Counted from the first letter of the stretch, positions 26,667-35,166 are shown. The stretch is DNA of 48,959 nucleotides from Candidatus Methylumidiphilus alinenensis (GCA_003242955.1 QJPH01000332.1:1-48959), one strand, 5' to 3'. Notes: a model not told the origin generated them from the sequence alone. A program made the numbers and translations.

Positions 26667-26938
26667 CGTCATTCCGGCAGGGATGCAGGTATCATGTCAC
26701 ATGGACGAGAAGCTTCAAGCTGACGACAAGGGGTGCGATTAAAAGTGATGCACACGAATCTTGTCCGGCGTTTGAAAATACGCTTGGAGTGCAAGGCTTG
26801 CCTTGCTTGCTCGCGCCATCGCAAGGCAAGCCTTGCACTCCCGCATCACTTTTAATCGCGCCTGTCGACAAGTCTTTTCGTAACTTGAAGCTTGCCATCC
26901 CTGGACGCTGGATTCCGGCATCCCTGCCGGAATGACGG
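26667..26938. repeat. Three-layer nested palindrome
   Basis: The outer arms are GCCGTCATTCCGGCAGGGAT and its complement ending at 26938. The middle arms include GAAGCTTCAAG facing CTTGAAGCTT and GCGATTAAAAGTGATGC facing GCATCACTTTTAATCGC. The inner arms are GGAGTGCAAGGCTTGCCTTG facing CAAGGCAAGCCTTGCACTCC. The whole unit is about 272 bp. It most simply records one repeat jumping into another (inference). Together with the previous repeat it fills the 535-bp gap before queA. Confidence 0.8.
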
Positions 26939-26989
26939 CGTTATAGTCGGAATGATTGTTGCTGAATAAAGAAGCCTTAAATAAATAGA

Positions 26990-28033
26990 GTGAAAAAAAG
27001 CGATTTTTACTACGACCTGCCGCAACGCCTGATCGCCCAAGCTCCCTTGCCGGAGCGTTCCTCCAGCCGGTTGTTGAAGTTGGAAGGCGATACTGGCGCA
27101 TTACAGGACATGATGTTCGCCGACCTTCCCTCATTGCTCAGACCCGGTGACCTGCTGGTTTTCAATGACACACGGGTGATTCCGGCCCGTCTCTATGGAC
27201 ACAAATCCAGCGGCGGTAAAATTGAGATTTTAATCGAACGCATAGTGGGCAATCGCCATGCCCTAGCCCATGTCCGCGCCAGCAAATCACCGACGGCGGG
27301 GACAGAATTGCTGATTGATGGCGGTCATCGACTGTTTGTAACAGGAAGGGAGGATGATCTATTCCGACTGGAGTCGCCCAAGTTGGATATTGCTGAGATT
27401 CTGAACACTGTTGGACATATCCCTTTGCCGCCCTATATTGAACATACGGATGGTGCGGAGGACCGGGAACGTTACCAGACGGTTTACGCCCGTCACTCAG
27501 GTGCTGTGGCCGCACCGACTGCCGGACTGCATTTCGACGAAGCCATGCTGGCACGATTGGAAGCCATGGGGGTGGACAAGGTTTATCTGACTTTGCATGT
27601 GGGTAGCGGGACATTCCAACCCCTGCGGGTGGAAAATCTCGACGAACATCGTATGCATGCGGAATTTTGCGAGGTGGGTGAACTTGCAGTTGAAAAAATC
27701 AACGAGACAAAGGCTAAAGGCGGTCGAGTGGTGGCGGTTGGCACTACCGTCGTGAGGACGTTGGAAAGTGCTTCATTATCCGGCGAATTGCGGCCATTTA
27801 GAGGGGATACGCAGCTTTTTATACGCCCTGGCTTCCAGTTCCAATGTGTAGATGCCATGCTGACCAATTTCCATTTGCCGGAGTCCACCTTGTTAACCTT
27901 GGTCTGCTCCTTCGCCGGCTTTGAACAAACGATGGCCGCCTACCGCCATGCTGTCAAACAGGAATACCGCTTTTTCAGCTACGGGGACGCGATGTTCGTC
28001 ACGCCTAAACTAAGATGCACGACAAAAACCTGA
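26990..28033 (+). CDS. queA: S-adenosylmethionine:tRNA ribosyltransferase-isomerase QueA
   Basis: QueA transfers and isomerises the ribosyl group of SAM onto 7-aminomethyl-7-deazaguanine in tRNA, making epoxyqueuosine. The 347-residue protein has the family start FYYDLPQRLIAQAPLPERSSSRLL, then FNDTRVIPARLYGHK, APTAGLHFDEA and ANFHLPEST-like (TNFHLPESTLL). It starts with GTG 26990; GTGAAAAAAAGC follows a weak AGAG. It overlaps the next gene by 19 nt. GluQ at 41557-42516 acts later on Q-containing tRNA(Asp). Confidence 0.95.
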   Translation: MKKSDFYYDLPQRLIAQAPLPERSSSRLLKLEGDTGALQDMMFADLPSLLRPGDLLVFNDTRVIPARLYGHKSSGGKIEILIERIVGNRHALAHVRASKSPTAGTELLIDGGHRLFVTGREDDLFRLESPKLDIAEILNTVGHIPLPPYIEHTDGAEDRERYQTVYARHSGAVAAPTAGLHFDEAMLARLEAMGVDKVYLTLHVGSGTFQPLRVENLDEHRMHAEFCEVGELAVEKINETKAKGGRVVAVGTTVVRTLESASLSGELRPFRGDTQLFIRPGFQFQCVDAMLTNFHLPESTLLTLVCSFAGFEQTMAAYRHAVKQEYRFFSYGDAMFVTPKLRCTTKT

Positions 28034-29148
28034 GAATTGCCGAATCACCAGAAACCCCCGCATCTTCTGTCCTTAAGCAGTTCAGCCCAGAAAGGGTTTT
28101 GCTGCCGGTTTTATTTGGGTTGGTATTCGTGTTTTTCACTGTCTACCATGAATTGACAAAAAATGGTCAAACCCTTGGAGATTTGCTCGGTCGCATGGAA
28201 TGGACAATCGGCACCGTTCTGTGGCTGCTGCTGGGGCTGTTGATGATGGGGGTACGCGAATTTGGCTACATCTGGCAGTTGCGCATCTTAACTGACGGAA
28301 AAGTCGGATGGTGGGGCTGTTTCGAGGTCATCATGTTGTGGAATTTTTTTGCCGCCGTTTCGCCATCCATGGTGGGTGGCGGGGCGGTTGCGATGTTCAT
28401 GCTTAACCGGGAAGGAATAAGCCTAGGGCGAAGCACTGCCATTGTTTTCACAGTCCTATTTTTCGACCAGGCATTTTACATCAGCATCCCCCTTTTAGTG
28501 AGCATGGTTATCCCGCAACGGGAAATATTTGCCCCGCTGGAACTTATCCCTTCGGAGATGTTGGGGACAAGTGTTTACAATGCGTTTTGGACCGCATGGA
28601 CCGGTATTGCTTTGTATGTGGCGTTTTTAGTCGCAGCTCTGTTTGTGGCCCCAAGTTTGATCAATTGGTGGCTTACCAAGTTACTGATGTTACGGTTCAC
28701 GCATCGCTGGCGAGCCGAAGGTTTGCACATAGCCAACGAATTATTGGTCGCATCCCGCGATCTACGTGATCGTTCAACAGCTTGGTGGTTCAAGGCTTGG
28801 TTGGCGACTGCGCTGGCTTGGTGTGGGCGGTATTTGGTGTTAAATTGCGTTCTCGCAGCGTTTTCAGACCGCAAAATGGAGTTGTTCGATCATGTTTTGG
28901 TTGCCGGAAGGCAGTCTGTGCTTTGGCTTGTCATGACCGTCTCGCCCACCCCCGGCAGTGCCGGCATAGCTGAATTGGGATTCTCTTGGTTGTTTAAGGA
29001 TTTAGTTCCAGCGGGTCTGGCGTTAAGTCTGGCCATCATCTGGCGTCTTATTTCCTATTATCCTCATCTTATTCTTGGCATACCCATCATGACTCACTGG
29101 ATCAAACGTGTTTATGGCAGTGATATTAGGGGCAGAAATGTGATATAA
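28015..29148 (+). CDS. Flippase-like / LPG_synthase_TM family membrane protein
   Basis: The 377-residue protein has at least seven hydrophobic segments. It also has the blocks of the lysylphosphatidylglycerol synthase TM/UPF0104 family, such as FAAVSPSMVGGGAVAMFML and TVSPTPGSAGIAELGF. Family members transport or flip lipid-linked molecules. It lacks a C-terminal aminoacyl transferase domain, so it is not a full MprF. The start overlaps the queA end, suggesting one transcript. Its ligand is unknown. Confidence 0.82.
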   Translation: MHDKNLRIAESPETPASSVLKQFSPERVLLPVLFGLVFVFFTVYHELTKNGQTLGDLLGRMEWTIGTVLWLLLGLLMMGVREFGYIWQLRILTDGKVGWWGCFEVIMLWNFFAAVSPSMVGGGAVAMFMLNREGISLGRSTAIVFTVLFFDQAFYISIPLLVSMVIPQREIFAPLELIPSEMLGTSVYNAFWTAWTGIALYVAFLVAALFVAPSLINWWLTKLLMLRFTHRWRAEGLHIANELLVASRDLRDRSTAWWFKAWLATALAWCGRYLVLNCVLAAFSDRKMELFDHVLVAGRQSVLWLVMTVSPTPGSAGIAELGFSWLFKDLVPAGLALSLAIIWRLISYYPHLILGIPIMTHWIKRVYGSDIRGRNVI

Positions 29149-29203
29149 AACGACAGTTTGCCAGTAAACAATTAACAATCCTCAAAACTAGATTCCATTC
29201 CAC

Positions 29204-30883
29204 ATGTCACATCAATCCGACCTCATTAGCACCGACATTCACTCCTACCTAGCCCAACATGAACAAAAGGATCTTTTGCGCTTCCTTACTTGCGGCAATG
29301 TCGACGACGGCAAGAGTACCCTCATCGGACGTTTGTTGCACGACTCCAAGATGATTTATGAGGATCAATTGGCCGCCATCCAGAAAGACAGCCTGAAATC
29401 AGGCACGACAGGCGGCGATATCGACTTGGCCCTTTTGGTGGACGGCCTACAGGCCGAGCGCGAGCAGGGTATTACCATTGATGTGGCTTACCGTTACTTT
29501 TCCACAGCCAAACGCAAGTTCATCATCGCCGATACGCCAGGCCATGAGCAGTACACCCGCAACATGGCTACAGGGGCATCAACTTGCGACCTTGCCATCA
29601 TCCTGATTGATGCCCGTTACGGTGTACAGACCCAGACCAAGCGACACAGCTTTATCGTCTCGTTATTGGGCATAAAGCATATTTTAGTGGCAGTAAACAA
29701 GATGGATTTGATGGATTACAGCCAATCGGTGTTTGATAAGATACGCTTGGACTATCTGGCCTTTGTCGAAACATTGGAGTTACATGATGTCCAGTTTATC
29801 CCGCTTTCGGCACTCAAAGGCGATAACGTGGTGAATCGCAGTGACGCAATGCCTTGGTACGAAGGCAAGCCGTTGATGGACCTGCTGGACAACATCGAAG
29901 TCGCCGATGCCCAAAATTTCACCAATGCCCGCTTCCCGGTGCAGTGGGTCAATCGCCCAAACTTGGATTTCCGTGGCTTTAGCGGCACGATGGCAGCCGG
30001 GGTTCTGAAGAAGGGGGATGCCATCATGGCTTTGCCTTCCCGTAAGGCGAGCAGGGTCAAGGCCATCGTCACCCAAGACGGCGAATTGGAACAGGCGTTC
30101 CCTCCCCAGGCAGTTACCATTACGCTGGTGGATGAAATCGATGTCAGCCGGGGGGACATGTTGGCGAAACCAGACGATTTGCCTTGGGTGGACACGCGTT
30201 TTGTCGCCGATATTGTTTGGATGACGGAAATACCCCTCAATCCGGGCAGACAGTATTACCTCAAGATGGCTACCAAAACGGTCACAGGTTCCATCTCGCG
30301 CATCCTTTCCCGTACTGATGTCAATACCTTGGAGCGGCATGAAGCACGTCAACTCGGTCTGAATGAAATTGGCCGTTGCGAAGTGGCGCTAAGCGCTCTT
30401 GCCGCTTTTGATTCCTACAAACTGTGCAAGGGAACCGGTTCATTCATCCTGATAGACCGCCTCACTAACGTCACCGTTGGCGCTGGTATGATCGTCGGCA
30501 GGGCGGAACAGGGCGACATGGCCCGAAAAGTGAGCAATGAAGAACGTGCAGCCCGTTTCAATCAAAAACCCATTACCGTGTGGCTGACTGGCGACAAGCG
30601 GCTAAACACCGCCTATCGCTTGGATCGGAGCCTGTTTGACTTAGGTTATGCCAGTGCGGTGCTGGATGATGATTCTCTTGGTAGGCAGGCTGTATTAGTT
30701 GCCCGCCAACTCAACGAGGCAGGACTGATTTGCATCTGTGCATTGGAAAATGCCCAACCCGAGGCAGGGGAGGGCAGTTTGATCCTCGACGCTGAAAATA
30801 TAGTCGTGGAGGACTTGGTCAAGCTATTACAATCTTATACTCAACCCAAATCGGATCAGGACAGTTTGGATTTTGAAATTTGA
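29204..30883 (+). CDS. cysN: CysN-type sulfate adenylyltransferase GTPase fused to a degenerate APS-kinase-like tail
   Basis: The first ~440 residues are CysN, the GTPase subunit that drives ATP sulfurylase. G1 is [13 protein letters not shown] (about 29-41), G3 is DTPGHEQYT (about 108-116) and G4 is NKMDLMD (about 163). The last ~105 residues occupy the place of the APS kinase in CysNC/NodQ fusions: [13 protein letters not shown] starts where VWFTGLSGAGKST is expected. The P-loop lysine-serine is therefore lost and the domain is about 70 residues short. LDDDSLGRQ and NEAGLICIC keep the kinase-like order. No cysD lies next to it. It is probably still an ATP sulfurylase GTPase; the tail is unlikely to phosphorylate APS (inference). 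Confidence 0.88.
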   Translation: MSHQSDLISTDIHSYLAQHEQKDLLRFLTCGNVDDGKSTLIGRLLHDSKMIYEDQLAAIQKDSLKSGTTGGDIDLALLVDGLQAEREQGITIDVAYRYFSTAKRKFIIADTPGHEQYTRNMATGASTCDLAIILIDARYGVQTQTKRHSFIVSLLGIKHILVAVNKMDLMDYSQSVFDKIRLDYLAFVETLELHDVQFIPLSALKGDNVVNRSDAMPWYEGKPLMDLLDNIEVADAQNFTNARFPVQWVNRPNLDFRGFSGTMAAGVLKKGDAIMALPSRKASRVKAIVTQDGELEQAFPPQAVTITLVDEIDVSRGDMLAKPDDLPWVDTRFVADIVWMTEIPLNPGRQYYLKMATKTVTGSISRILSRTDVNTLERHEARQLGLNEIGRCEVALSALAAFDSYKLCKGTGSFILIDRLTNVTVGAGMIVGRAEQGDMARKVSNEERAARFNQKPITVWLTGDKRLNTAYRLDRSLFDLGYASAVLDDDSLGRQAVLVARQLNEAGLICICALENAQPEAGEGSLILDAENIVVEDLVKLLQSYTQPKSDQDSLDFEI

Positions 30884-30900
30884 AGTATACTGACTTGGAA

Positions 30901-30972
30901 GCCGCCCTACAGTTCTGGATACGCAGTAGGTCGGCAACCCTTTGCCGACATGGACGTATAATAAGTAAGTAA
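30901..30972. repeat. Second copy of the GTCGGCAACCC element
   Basis: GCCGCCCTAC, then TACGCAGTAGGTCGGCAACC and CTTTGCCGACATGGA, then AAGTAAGTAA reproduce 4097-4165. The palindrome GTCGGCAACCCTTTGCCGAC is at 30930-30949. It sits in the gap between cysN and the convergent membrane gene and lacks intact TACAGCG ends. Confidence 0.75.
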
Positions 30973-31011
30973 GCAATAGTTACGCAAACGTAAAAATCGA
31001 TATCTTATAGG

Positions 31012-31935
31012 TTAAACAGATCTTTCCACGATTTTGTTAAAAGCCTCGGAACAGGAAACAAGTTCACTGATTTCCTTCTCGCTTACGCCCCCCTCTTGTT
31101 TTGCCAAATTAAAATACAACTCTGCCAATGCCGTTGTGGCAATGGGTTCAAGGAAGGCAACCTTAAGACTCCATGCGAATATCAGTGCGAACCCATAGCG
31201 CCAAACGCCGACATCCACAGGCAGCAACGACACTGCGCTGTCCACAGGGTATAGCATCGCCACATAGGCTATAAGCAACCCTATGAACTCGAAGGCCAGC
31301 AGGTACAAGCGACTTTTCGACAGCAAATCGAAATGCCTTAGATGCAACACGAGCCCTGACCTTGCAGATTCCCAAGGGTTGGTTTCTTTCGCTACAAAAC
31401 TCAAGGCAAGCAGACCCTGGCTTCCGGTTTGCGCGAACCATCCCGCCAACGCGCCCAAGAGCTTGGCCAAATTCTTATTGGCCTGTTGACCTATGTACGG
31501 GCAATGTTTGGTCGGCAATGCATACAAGACTTGTTGGACTGCCTCATCAATCTCAAAGAAATCCGCCGCGTTGGGGAATCGTTGGGAGGCAAGCTGTTTA
31601 GCCAGTTCGATCAACTGCTTGCCTTGCGGCAGCTTCTTTCCCAAGGTGAGTTCCGCCAGCAAGGCCAAATGACCGGCCTTGATGTTAAAAAACAGGCTGG
31701 CCCGGTAGCGATAGAGAAAAAACGCCAAGACACTAATTCCGGCCAATGCGCCAAAATTTGCGATGCTGCCCGGCTTGGCTGAAAAAGAGGCAAAGGCGAT
31801 GAATGTGCCTGCACCTGCCAAGGCTGCAAACAGGCAAGCGAACGCAACGCCCAGGCAAACGGCCAGCCGATAAAGCATGAAAGGCATGGTCGCTTCGACC
31901 GTGCGGGTGGCGGCTAATAAGTTAAATTTCCACAT
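31012..31935 (-). CDS. Hypothetical integral membrane protein
   Basis: The 307-residue protein is not assigned. It has about four hydrophobic segments: LAVCLGVAFACLFAALAGAG, GALAGISVLAFFLYRY, YLLAFEFIGLLIAYVAML and YGFALIFAWSLKVAF. A soluble region of about 130 residues lies between the second and third. It starts 5 nt after the lipoprotein stop, so RHH-lipoprotein-membrane protein form a minus-strand operon. The ATG is accepted although no clear ribosome-binding site precedes it. Confidence 0.7.
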   Translation of the reverse strand: MWKFNLLAATRTVEATMPFMLYRLAVCLGVAFACLFAALAGAGTFIAFASFSAKPGSIANFGALAGISVLAFFLYRYRASLFFNIKAGHLALLAELTLGKKLPQGKQLIELAKQLASQRFPNAADFFEIDEAVQQVLYALPTKHCPYIGQQANKNLAKLLGALAGWFAQTGSQGLLALSFVAKETNPWESARSGLVLHLRHFDLLSKSRLYLLAFEFIGLLIAYVAMLYPVDSAVSLLPVDVGVWRYGFALIFAWSLKVAFLEPIATTALAELYFNLAKQEGGVSEKEISELVSCSEAFNKIVERSV

Positions 31936-31940
31936 GGGGG

Positions 31941-32378
31941 CTATTTCGTTTTAGGGGAGGACACTTTGCCGCCATTGGGGAAGCAGGCCGCGACAGCTTC
32001 ATCGTTCACCGCCTTCAACTTGTCGCGAAGCACCTTAGATTGTGGCGGATCGCGGAAAACCCCGCCTCGTTCGCCGGCAAGGTTCTTATTAGTTTCAAAA
32101 GTTTGCGCTTGCATAAACTCCTCATGTGAAATCTTCGCCGCAATTTTATCCACGGCACAGACACAATGGTAGAGGTTGTCATAATTTCTTCCGCCCTTCT
32201 CCTGCATGCAACTCAATACATATTCGACCCTGGTCAACGTTGGGAAGTCGTTGGCTGGAGCGGCAGGGGTCGAAGACGCTTGCGTTGCAGGGGGGGCTGC
32301 TTGTTGTTTTGGGGCGGAGGCGCAAGCGGCCAGAAAGGCAGAAGCTAGGATTAACATTAAGATAGGGTTCAGTTTCAT
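31941..32378 (-). CDS. Putative lipoprotein with conserved cysteines
   Basis: From ATG 32378 the protein is 145 residues, with a signal peptide MKLNPILMLILASAFLAAC ending in a lipobox (LAAC). A Pro/Ala/Gln/Thr linker follows, then a domain with YVLSCMQEKGG, NLYHCVCAVDKIA, AGERGGVFRDPP and a late Cys (VAACF). Spaced cysteines suggest disulfides. I recall similar proteins near PQQ alcohol dehydrogenases of methylotrophs but cannot verify this. The in-frame start at 32447 is rejected because the signal peptide would be internal. Confidence 0.7.
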   Translation of the reverse strand: MKLNPILMLILASAFLAACASAPKQQAAPPATQASSTPAAPANDFPTLTRVEYVLSCMQEKGGRNYDNLYHCVCAVDKIAAKISHEEFMQAQTFETNKNLAGERGGVFRDPPQSKVLRDKLKAVNDEAVAACFPNGGKVSSPKTK

Positions 32379-32382
32379 GGTC

Positions 32383-32490
32383 TTAGGCTTTCCTGAGAAT
32401 TTCGCTTTTATTGGATTCGCTTTCCCGTGCAACACGGTCGATTTCACGGTTCAGGTCATCGGATAGCACAATATTAAATCGAACGGACAT
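32383..32490 (-). CDS. Short ribbon-helix-helix fragment (35 aa)
   Basis: On the minus strand, ATG 32490 opens a 35-residue ORF that begins MSVRFNIVLSDDLNREIDRV and ends in ESNKSEILRKA. This is a strand-helix-helix start of the CopG/MetJ type (antitoxins and regulators). A normal RHH protein would continue for 10-40 residues; here a TAA (32383-32385) ends it, 4 nt before the lipoprotein ATG. It may be a minimal RHH regulator of this operon or a truncated antitoxin. It is below the size usually called as a gene. Confidence 0.55.
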   Translation of the reverse strand: MSVRFNIVLSDDLNREIDRVARESESNKSEILRKA

Positions 32491-32547
32491 TTTGGGCTCT
32501 CTTGTGTGACTGATTGTCTGTAAATTATACTCCACATGGACGCATGG

Positions 32548-33129
32548 CTAATCTTGAGCGGCAAAATCGACGATTTTTTTTAGCTTCACGTTCATTTCCT
32601 TGAAAAATGCATTGAGCTTTCCGTCCGGTCCATCAGTGGGGAGCAGATGGGTGACAATGACCACCTTGCCGTTTTCAGACCGCACTGCAATATTGCAAGG
32701 CATGTAGGCCACGGCGGCAGGCGACATTTCCAACATCTGCCGGGCCAAGGTCAGGTTGCAAAACTGGATGGTGTCATAGTCAGGGAACGCCACATTATCC
32801 CGCTGCCTGATTACACTGCCGATGTGGTTGTGCCCGGTAATGCGGAAGTTGTTCTCGGTTATCGCCAGTTCCAATTCTGCCAGCACGTCATCGTAAGGTT
32901 TGACGCTTACTGCCTGATACCATGGCTCAGGCTGTGGGGGTCGCTGTTGGGAACAGGCAGGTAGAAGCAGCGTTAATAATGCAAAAATTGTAATAGCCGT
33001 GAACCTTCCCGTAATGAGTGGGAACTTGCAAGAGGGTCGGAGTTTAGGAAATTTCCATAAACGTCTACCCCCCTTTGCAAAAAGGGGGCAGGGGGGATTG
33101 AATATCGGAACTCTAATGGGTTTGTGCAT
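32548..33129 (-). CDS. DUF302 domain lipoprotein
   Basis: The C-terminal ~125 residues are a DUF302 domain: VKPYDDVLAELELAITENNF, GSVIRQRDNVAFPDYDTIQF and PCNIAVRSENGKVVIV. A hydrophobic stretch, ITIFALLTLLLPACSQQ, ends in a lipobox cysteine (about residue 59). The stretch before it, NPPCPLFAKGG, is encoded by a CCCCCTTTGCAAAAAGGGGG palindrome at about 33070-33090. The true N-terminus is therefore uncertain; the ATG at 33129 reads through that repeat. A non-ATG start nearer the signal peptide is possible. Function is unknown; DUF302 proteins are common in sulfur oxidisers. Confidence 0.75.
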   Translation of the reverse strand: MHKPIRVPIFNPPCPLFAKGGRRLWKFPKLRPSCKFPLITGRFTAITIFALLTLLLPACSQQRPPQPEPWYQAVSVKPYDDVLAELELAITENNFRITGHNHIGSVIRQRDNVAFPDYDTIQFCNLTLARQMLEMSPAAVAYMPCNIAVRSENGKVVIVTHLLPTDGPDGKLNAFFKEMNVKLKKIVDFAAQD

Positions 33130-33157
33130 GGGGTCCCTCTAATCTTGTTTTTACAGT

Positions 33158-33310
33158 TACAGCGTTTTCATCTTTAAAATATTGCTAATACAGCATTTTC
33201 AACATCAAAGAGTTACTTGGTAGTGGGTATGATAGCACAAGTTATTCGGTTAACCTGAAGGTTTAACGGAATGTCTGTTTTATGTATATTTTTAAGATGA
33301 AAATGCTGTA
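33158..33310. repeat. 153-bp TACAGCG-family MITE
   Basis: The left end TACAGCGTTTTCATCTTTAA and the right end, reversed, TACAGCATTTTCATCTTAAA match closely over about 26 bp. TA is at both ends. It contains the left end of the larger inverted repeat that starts at 33189. Confidence 0.75.
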
Positions 33311-33732
33311 TATCAAGATTTCTCTATGCTTCACATACCTTTTGCAGAAATGTATGCCAACCAATCATTTAAACGCGTATAATAATGCACCTATGGGCTT
33401 CCCTCAACGCGGTAGGGCGCAACAGGCGTGTTCCGTCGTTTTGGCAACGTCTTTTTTTGACCGTCAAAACGGCCTATGTGCCATTTTTTTCACTGCTAGG
33501 AGTCCCGATTTGCATTCATGTACAGCGTTTTTTCTTAACAAAGGAAAATAATAAAGGACACTCATTCAAACTATCCTGTGTGTCTGTGCTTTGCAAAATG
33601 GTATAACCCAACAAGTAACTATTCGATATTAAAAACGCTGTAACGGATATTTAGTAAAATCTTCAACTTAACCGAATGTCCTGCGCTATCATACCAGCTA
33701 TCTAGTAACTCTTTGATGTTGAAAACGCTGTA
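33189..33732. repeat. 544-bp inverted-repeat element with ~72-bp arms
   Basis: The left arm (33189-33260) starts TACAGCATTTTCAACATCAA and contains GGTATGATAGC and TTCGGTTAA. The right arm, reversed from 33732, starts TACAGCGTTTTCAACATCAA and has GGTATGATAGC and TTCGGTTAA in the same order. The middle carries a second element (33521-33642) and no gene that I recognise; two overlapping short frames there have no convincing protein. It fills most of the 618-bp gap before mobA, and its right end is 15 nt upstream of the mobA ATG. Confidence 0.75.
33521..33642. repeat. Short TACAGCG-family element nested in the larger one
   Basis: The ends are TACAGCGTTTTTTC (left) and, reversed from 33642, TACAGCGTTTTTAATATCGA. 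Only about 13 bp match at the tips. The right arm then carries ATAGTTACTT, also found in the element at 4041-4190. Confidence 0.6.
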
Positions 33733-33747
33733 TTGTAAAGAGAGCCA

Positions 33748-34344
33748 ATGACCGAAGAAAGAGCAAATATAACGGGTGCCGTGTTAGCTGGTGGCAGGGC
33801 GCGGCGCATGGGTGGGGAAGACAAGGGCTTGATGGTTTATCGCGGACGCCCATTGGTGGCCTATGCCTTGGATGCGCTGAGCCTAATTGCAGGGACCATC
33901 CTGATCAACGCCAACCGCAACCAGGAAGAGTACGCCCGTTTTGGCTATCCCGTGATCGAAGACCTAACCGACAGCTTCGACGGCCCGCTGGCTGGTCTGC
34001 TCAGTGCCATGCGCTCGGCGCAAACCGAATATGTGCTGACGGTTCCGTGCGACTGCCCACAAGTTGATGGTGCTTTATTAGGACGGCTCTATACGAGTTT
34101 GTTGGATGAAGATGCCGAACTCTGCGCCGCCCACGACGGAAACCGGTTGCATCCGGTGTTCTTGATCGCCAAATGCAGCCTAATAGGCGATCTTGCGGAT
34201 TATCTGGCAAGCGGCGAGCGCAAAGTGGAAACTTGGCTCAAGTCAAACCAACTGGCTTTGGCTGATTTTAGCGACCATCCTGAAATGTTTGTGAATATCA
34301 ATACGAGGGAAGAGCTAACCAACACAACAATACCTTGCTCTTAA
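33748..34344 (+). CDS. mobA: Molybdenum cofactor guanylyltransferase MobA
   Basis: MobA transfers GMP from GTP to molybdopterin, giving the bis-MGD cofactor. The 198-residue protein has the nucleotide-binding start GAVLAGGRARRMGGEDKGL, then EDLTDSFDGPLAGLLSAM and VPCDCPQVD. The SoxC-like protein in the window uses the sulfite-oxidase-type cofactor without GMP, so MobA must serve other enzymes. The ATG at 33748 is preceded by AAAGAGAG and by the right end of a TACAGCG element. Confidence 0.93.
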   Translation: MTEERANITGAVLAGGRARRMGGEDKGLMVYRGRPLVAYALDALSLIAGTILINANRNQEEYARFGYPVIEDLTDSFDGPLAGLLSAMRSAQTEYVLTVPCDCPQVDGALLGRLYTSLLDEDAELCAAHDGNRLHPVFLIAKCSLIGDLADYLASGERKVETWLKSNQLALADFSDHPEMFVNINTREELTNTTIPCS

Positions 34345-34440
34345 CGTTGCGCCGTTGCGTAAAACCTTCTTTATTCTTAACTGCTAATTTTAGACTAAAC
34401 CACCGAGTGTATTTTTTGACTCGCGCAACGGCGTAACGTA
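34344..34440. repeat. ACGTTGCGCCGTTGCG palindrome (diverged copy)
   Basis: The left arm ACGTTGCGCCGTTGCG (34344-34359) and the right arm CGCAACGGCGTAACGT (34424-34439) enclose an AT-rich loop. It lies between the mobA stop and the convergent higA end and may serve both as a terminator. Confidence 0.7.
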
Positions 34441-34455
34441 AAAACGTTCAATATC

Positions 34456-34821
34456 TCAAGCCGCATCCTGCAAAGAATAACGCCGAATCAGAACTTCGGC
34501 GGGCAAATTAAGTCCCTCGGTTAGGTTTCGTATCATATCCAAGGATAATGGCCTGATACGATTCAGCACCTCGTCCGCTCTTACGCCGATAAACGGTTCC
34601 AAATCCTCAGCTTTCATACCCCGCGCTTCAATCGCATGGATTAGAAAATCTATCGGATCAGGATCGGTTACAGGGTAATGGCGTGATTCGTAATCTTCGA
34701 TTAGCAAGGCCAATAGTTCCAAACTATCTGCCTCTGGGCTGCCTTCCGGCGAGTCCCACAAACGCTCTGCTTCGTCCAATGCTGCGCGGTAATCAGTTTC
34801 GTTGTGTAGGGGTTTAAGCAT
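34456..34821 (-). CDS. higA: HigA-type antitoxin
   Basis: The 121-residue protein starts LKPLHNETDYRAALDEAERL, the conserved opening of HigA/YgjM antitoxins, then has LLALLIEDYESRHYP and the HTH region IEARGMKAEDLEPFIG. In the HTH the usual GxSxxxLS pattern is blurred: VRADEVLNRIRPLS. It follows higB after 10 nt, the toxin-first order typical of HigBA, and should repress the shared promoter. Confidence 0.88.
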   Translation of the reverse strand: MLKPLHNETDYRAALDEAERLWDSPEGSPEADSLELLALLIEDYESRHYPVTDPDPIDFLIHAIEARGMKAEDLEPFIGVRADEVLNRIRPLSLDMIRNLTEGLNLPAEVLIRRYSLQDAA

Positions 34822-34831
34822 CTTATTGTCC

Positions 34832-35125
34832 TCAGATTACAGTGGCATCAATACGATCATATTCCGCATGAGTGCCGACAAAGCGGATATACATCAAACC
34901 ACGATTATAATGGACAGCGACCACCAAGCGGTAATCGTTGCCCTTGATATTGAATATGACCCGGTTGTTTGCCAAAAAGCTTGCCTGTCGATGAACCCGC
35001 TTGATGTCGGTAGGGTTTTGCCAAATTGACCGGCTGACTTCCGCGTACCAAGTGCGCATAGGGATTTCAGCTTGGGGATGTTTCTCCCAAAACTCACGAA
35101 GATTGCTTAAGGCGATGATTCGCAC
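34832..35125 (-). CDS. higB: HigB-type mRNA interferase toxin
   Basis: The 97-residue protein is of the HigB_toxin family (PF09907 type). It has the start MRIIALSNLREFWEKHPQAE, then MRTWYAEV, NRVIFNIKGNDYRLVVAVHY and MYIRFVGTHAEYDRID. The GTHxEYDxI ending is diagnostic for toxins that cleave translated mRNA. It is the first gene of the pair. Confidence 0.92.
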   Translation of the reverse strand: MRIIALSNLREFWEKHPQAEIPMRTWYAEVSRSIWQNPTDIKRVHRQASFLANNRVIFNIKGNDYRLVVAVHYNRGLMYIRFVGTHAEYDRIDATVI

Positions 35126-35166
35126 TGGAATAATTCAGGTACATAGAGTAATAGGCATATTGCGTC

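Noticed and set aside
26507-26935. 142-codon ORF before queA
   Set aside because: It is the translation of palindromic repeats.
33282-33606. Two overlapping short ORFs within the nested repeats
   Set aside because: The ends are built from repeat sequence, there is no good ribosome-binding site, and the proteins resemble nothing known.
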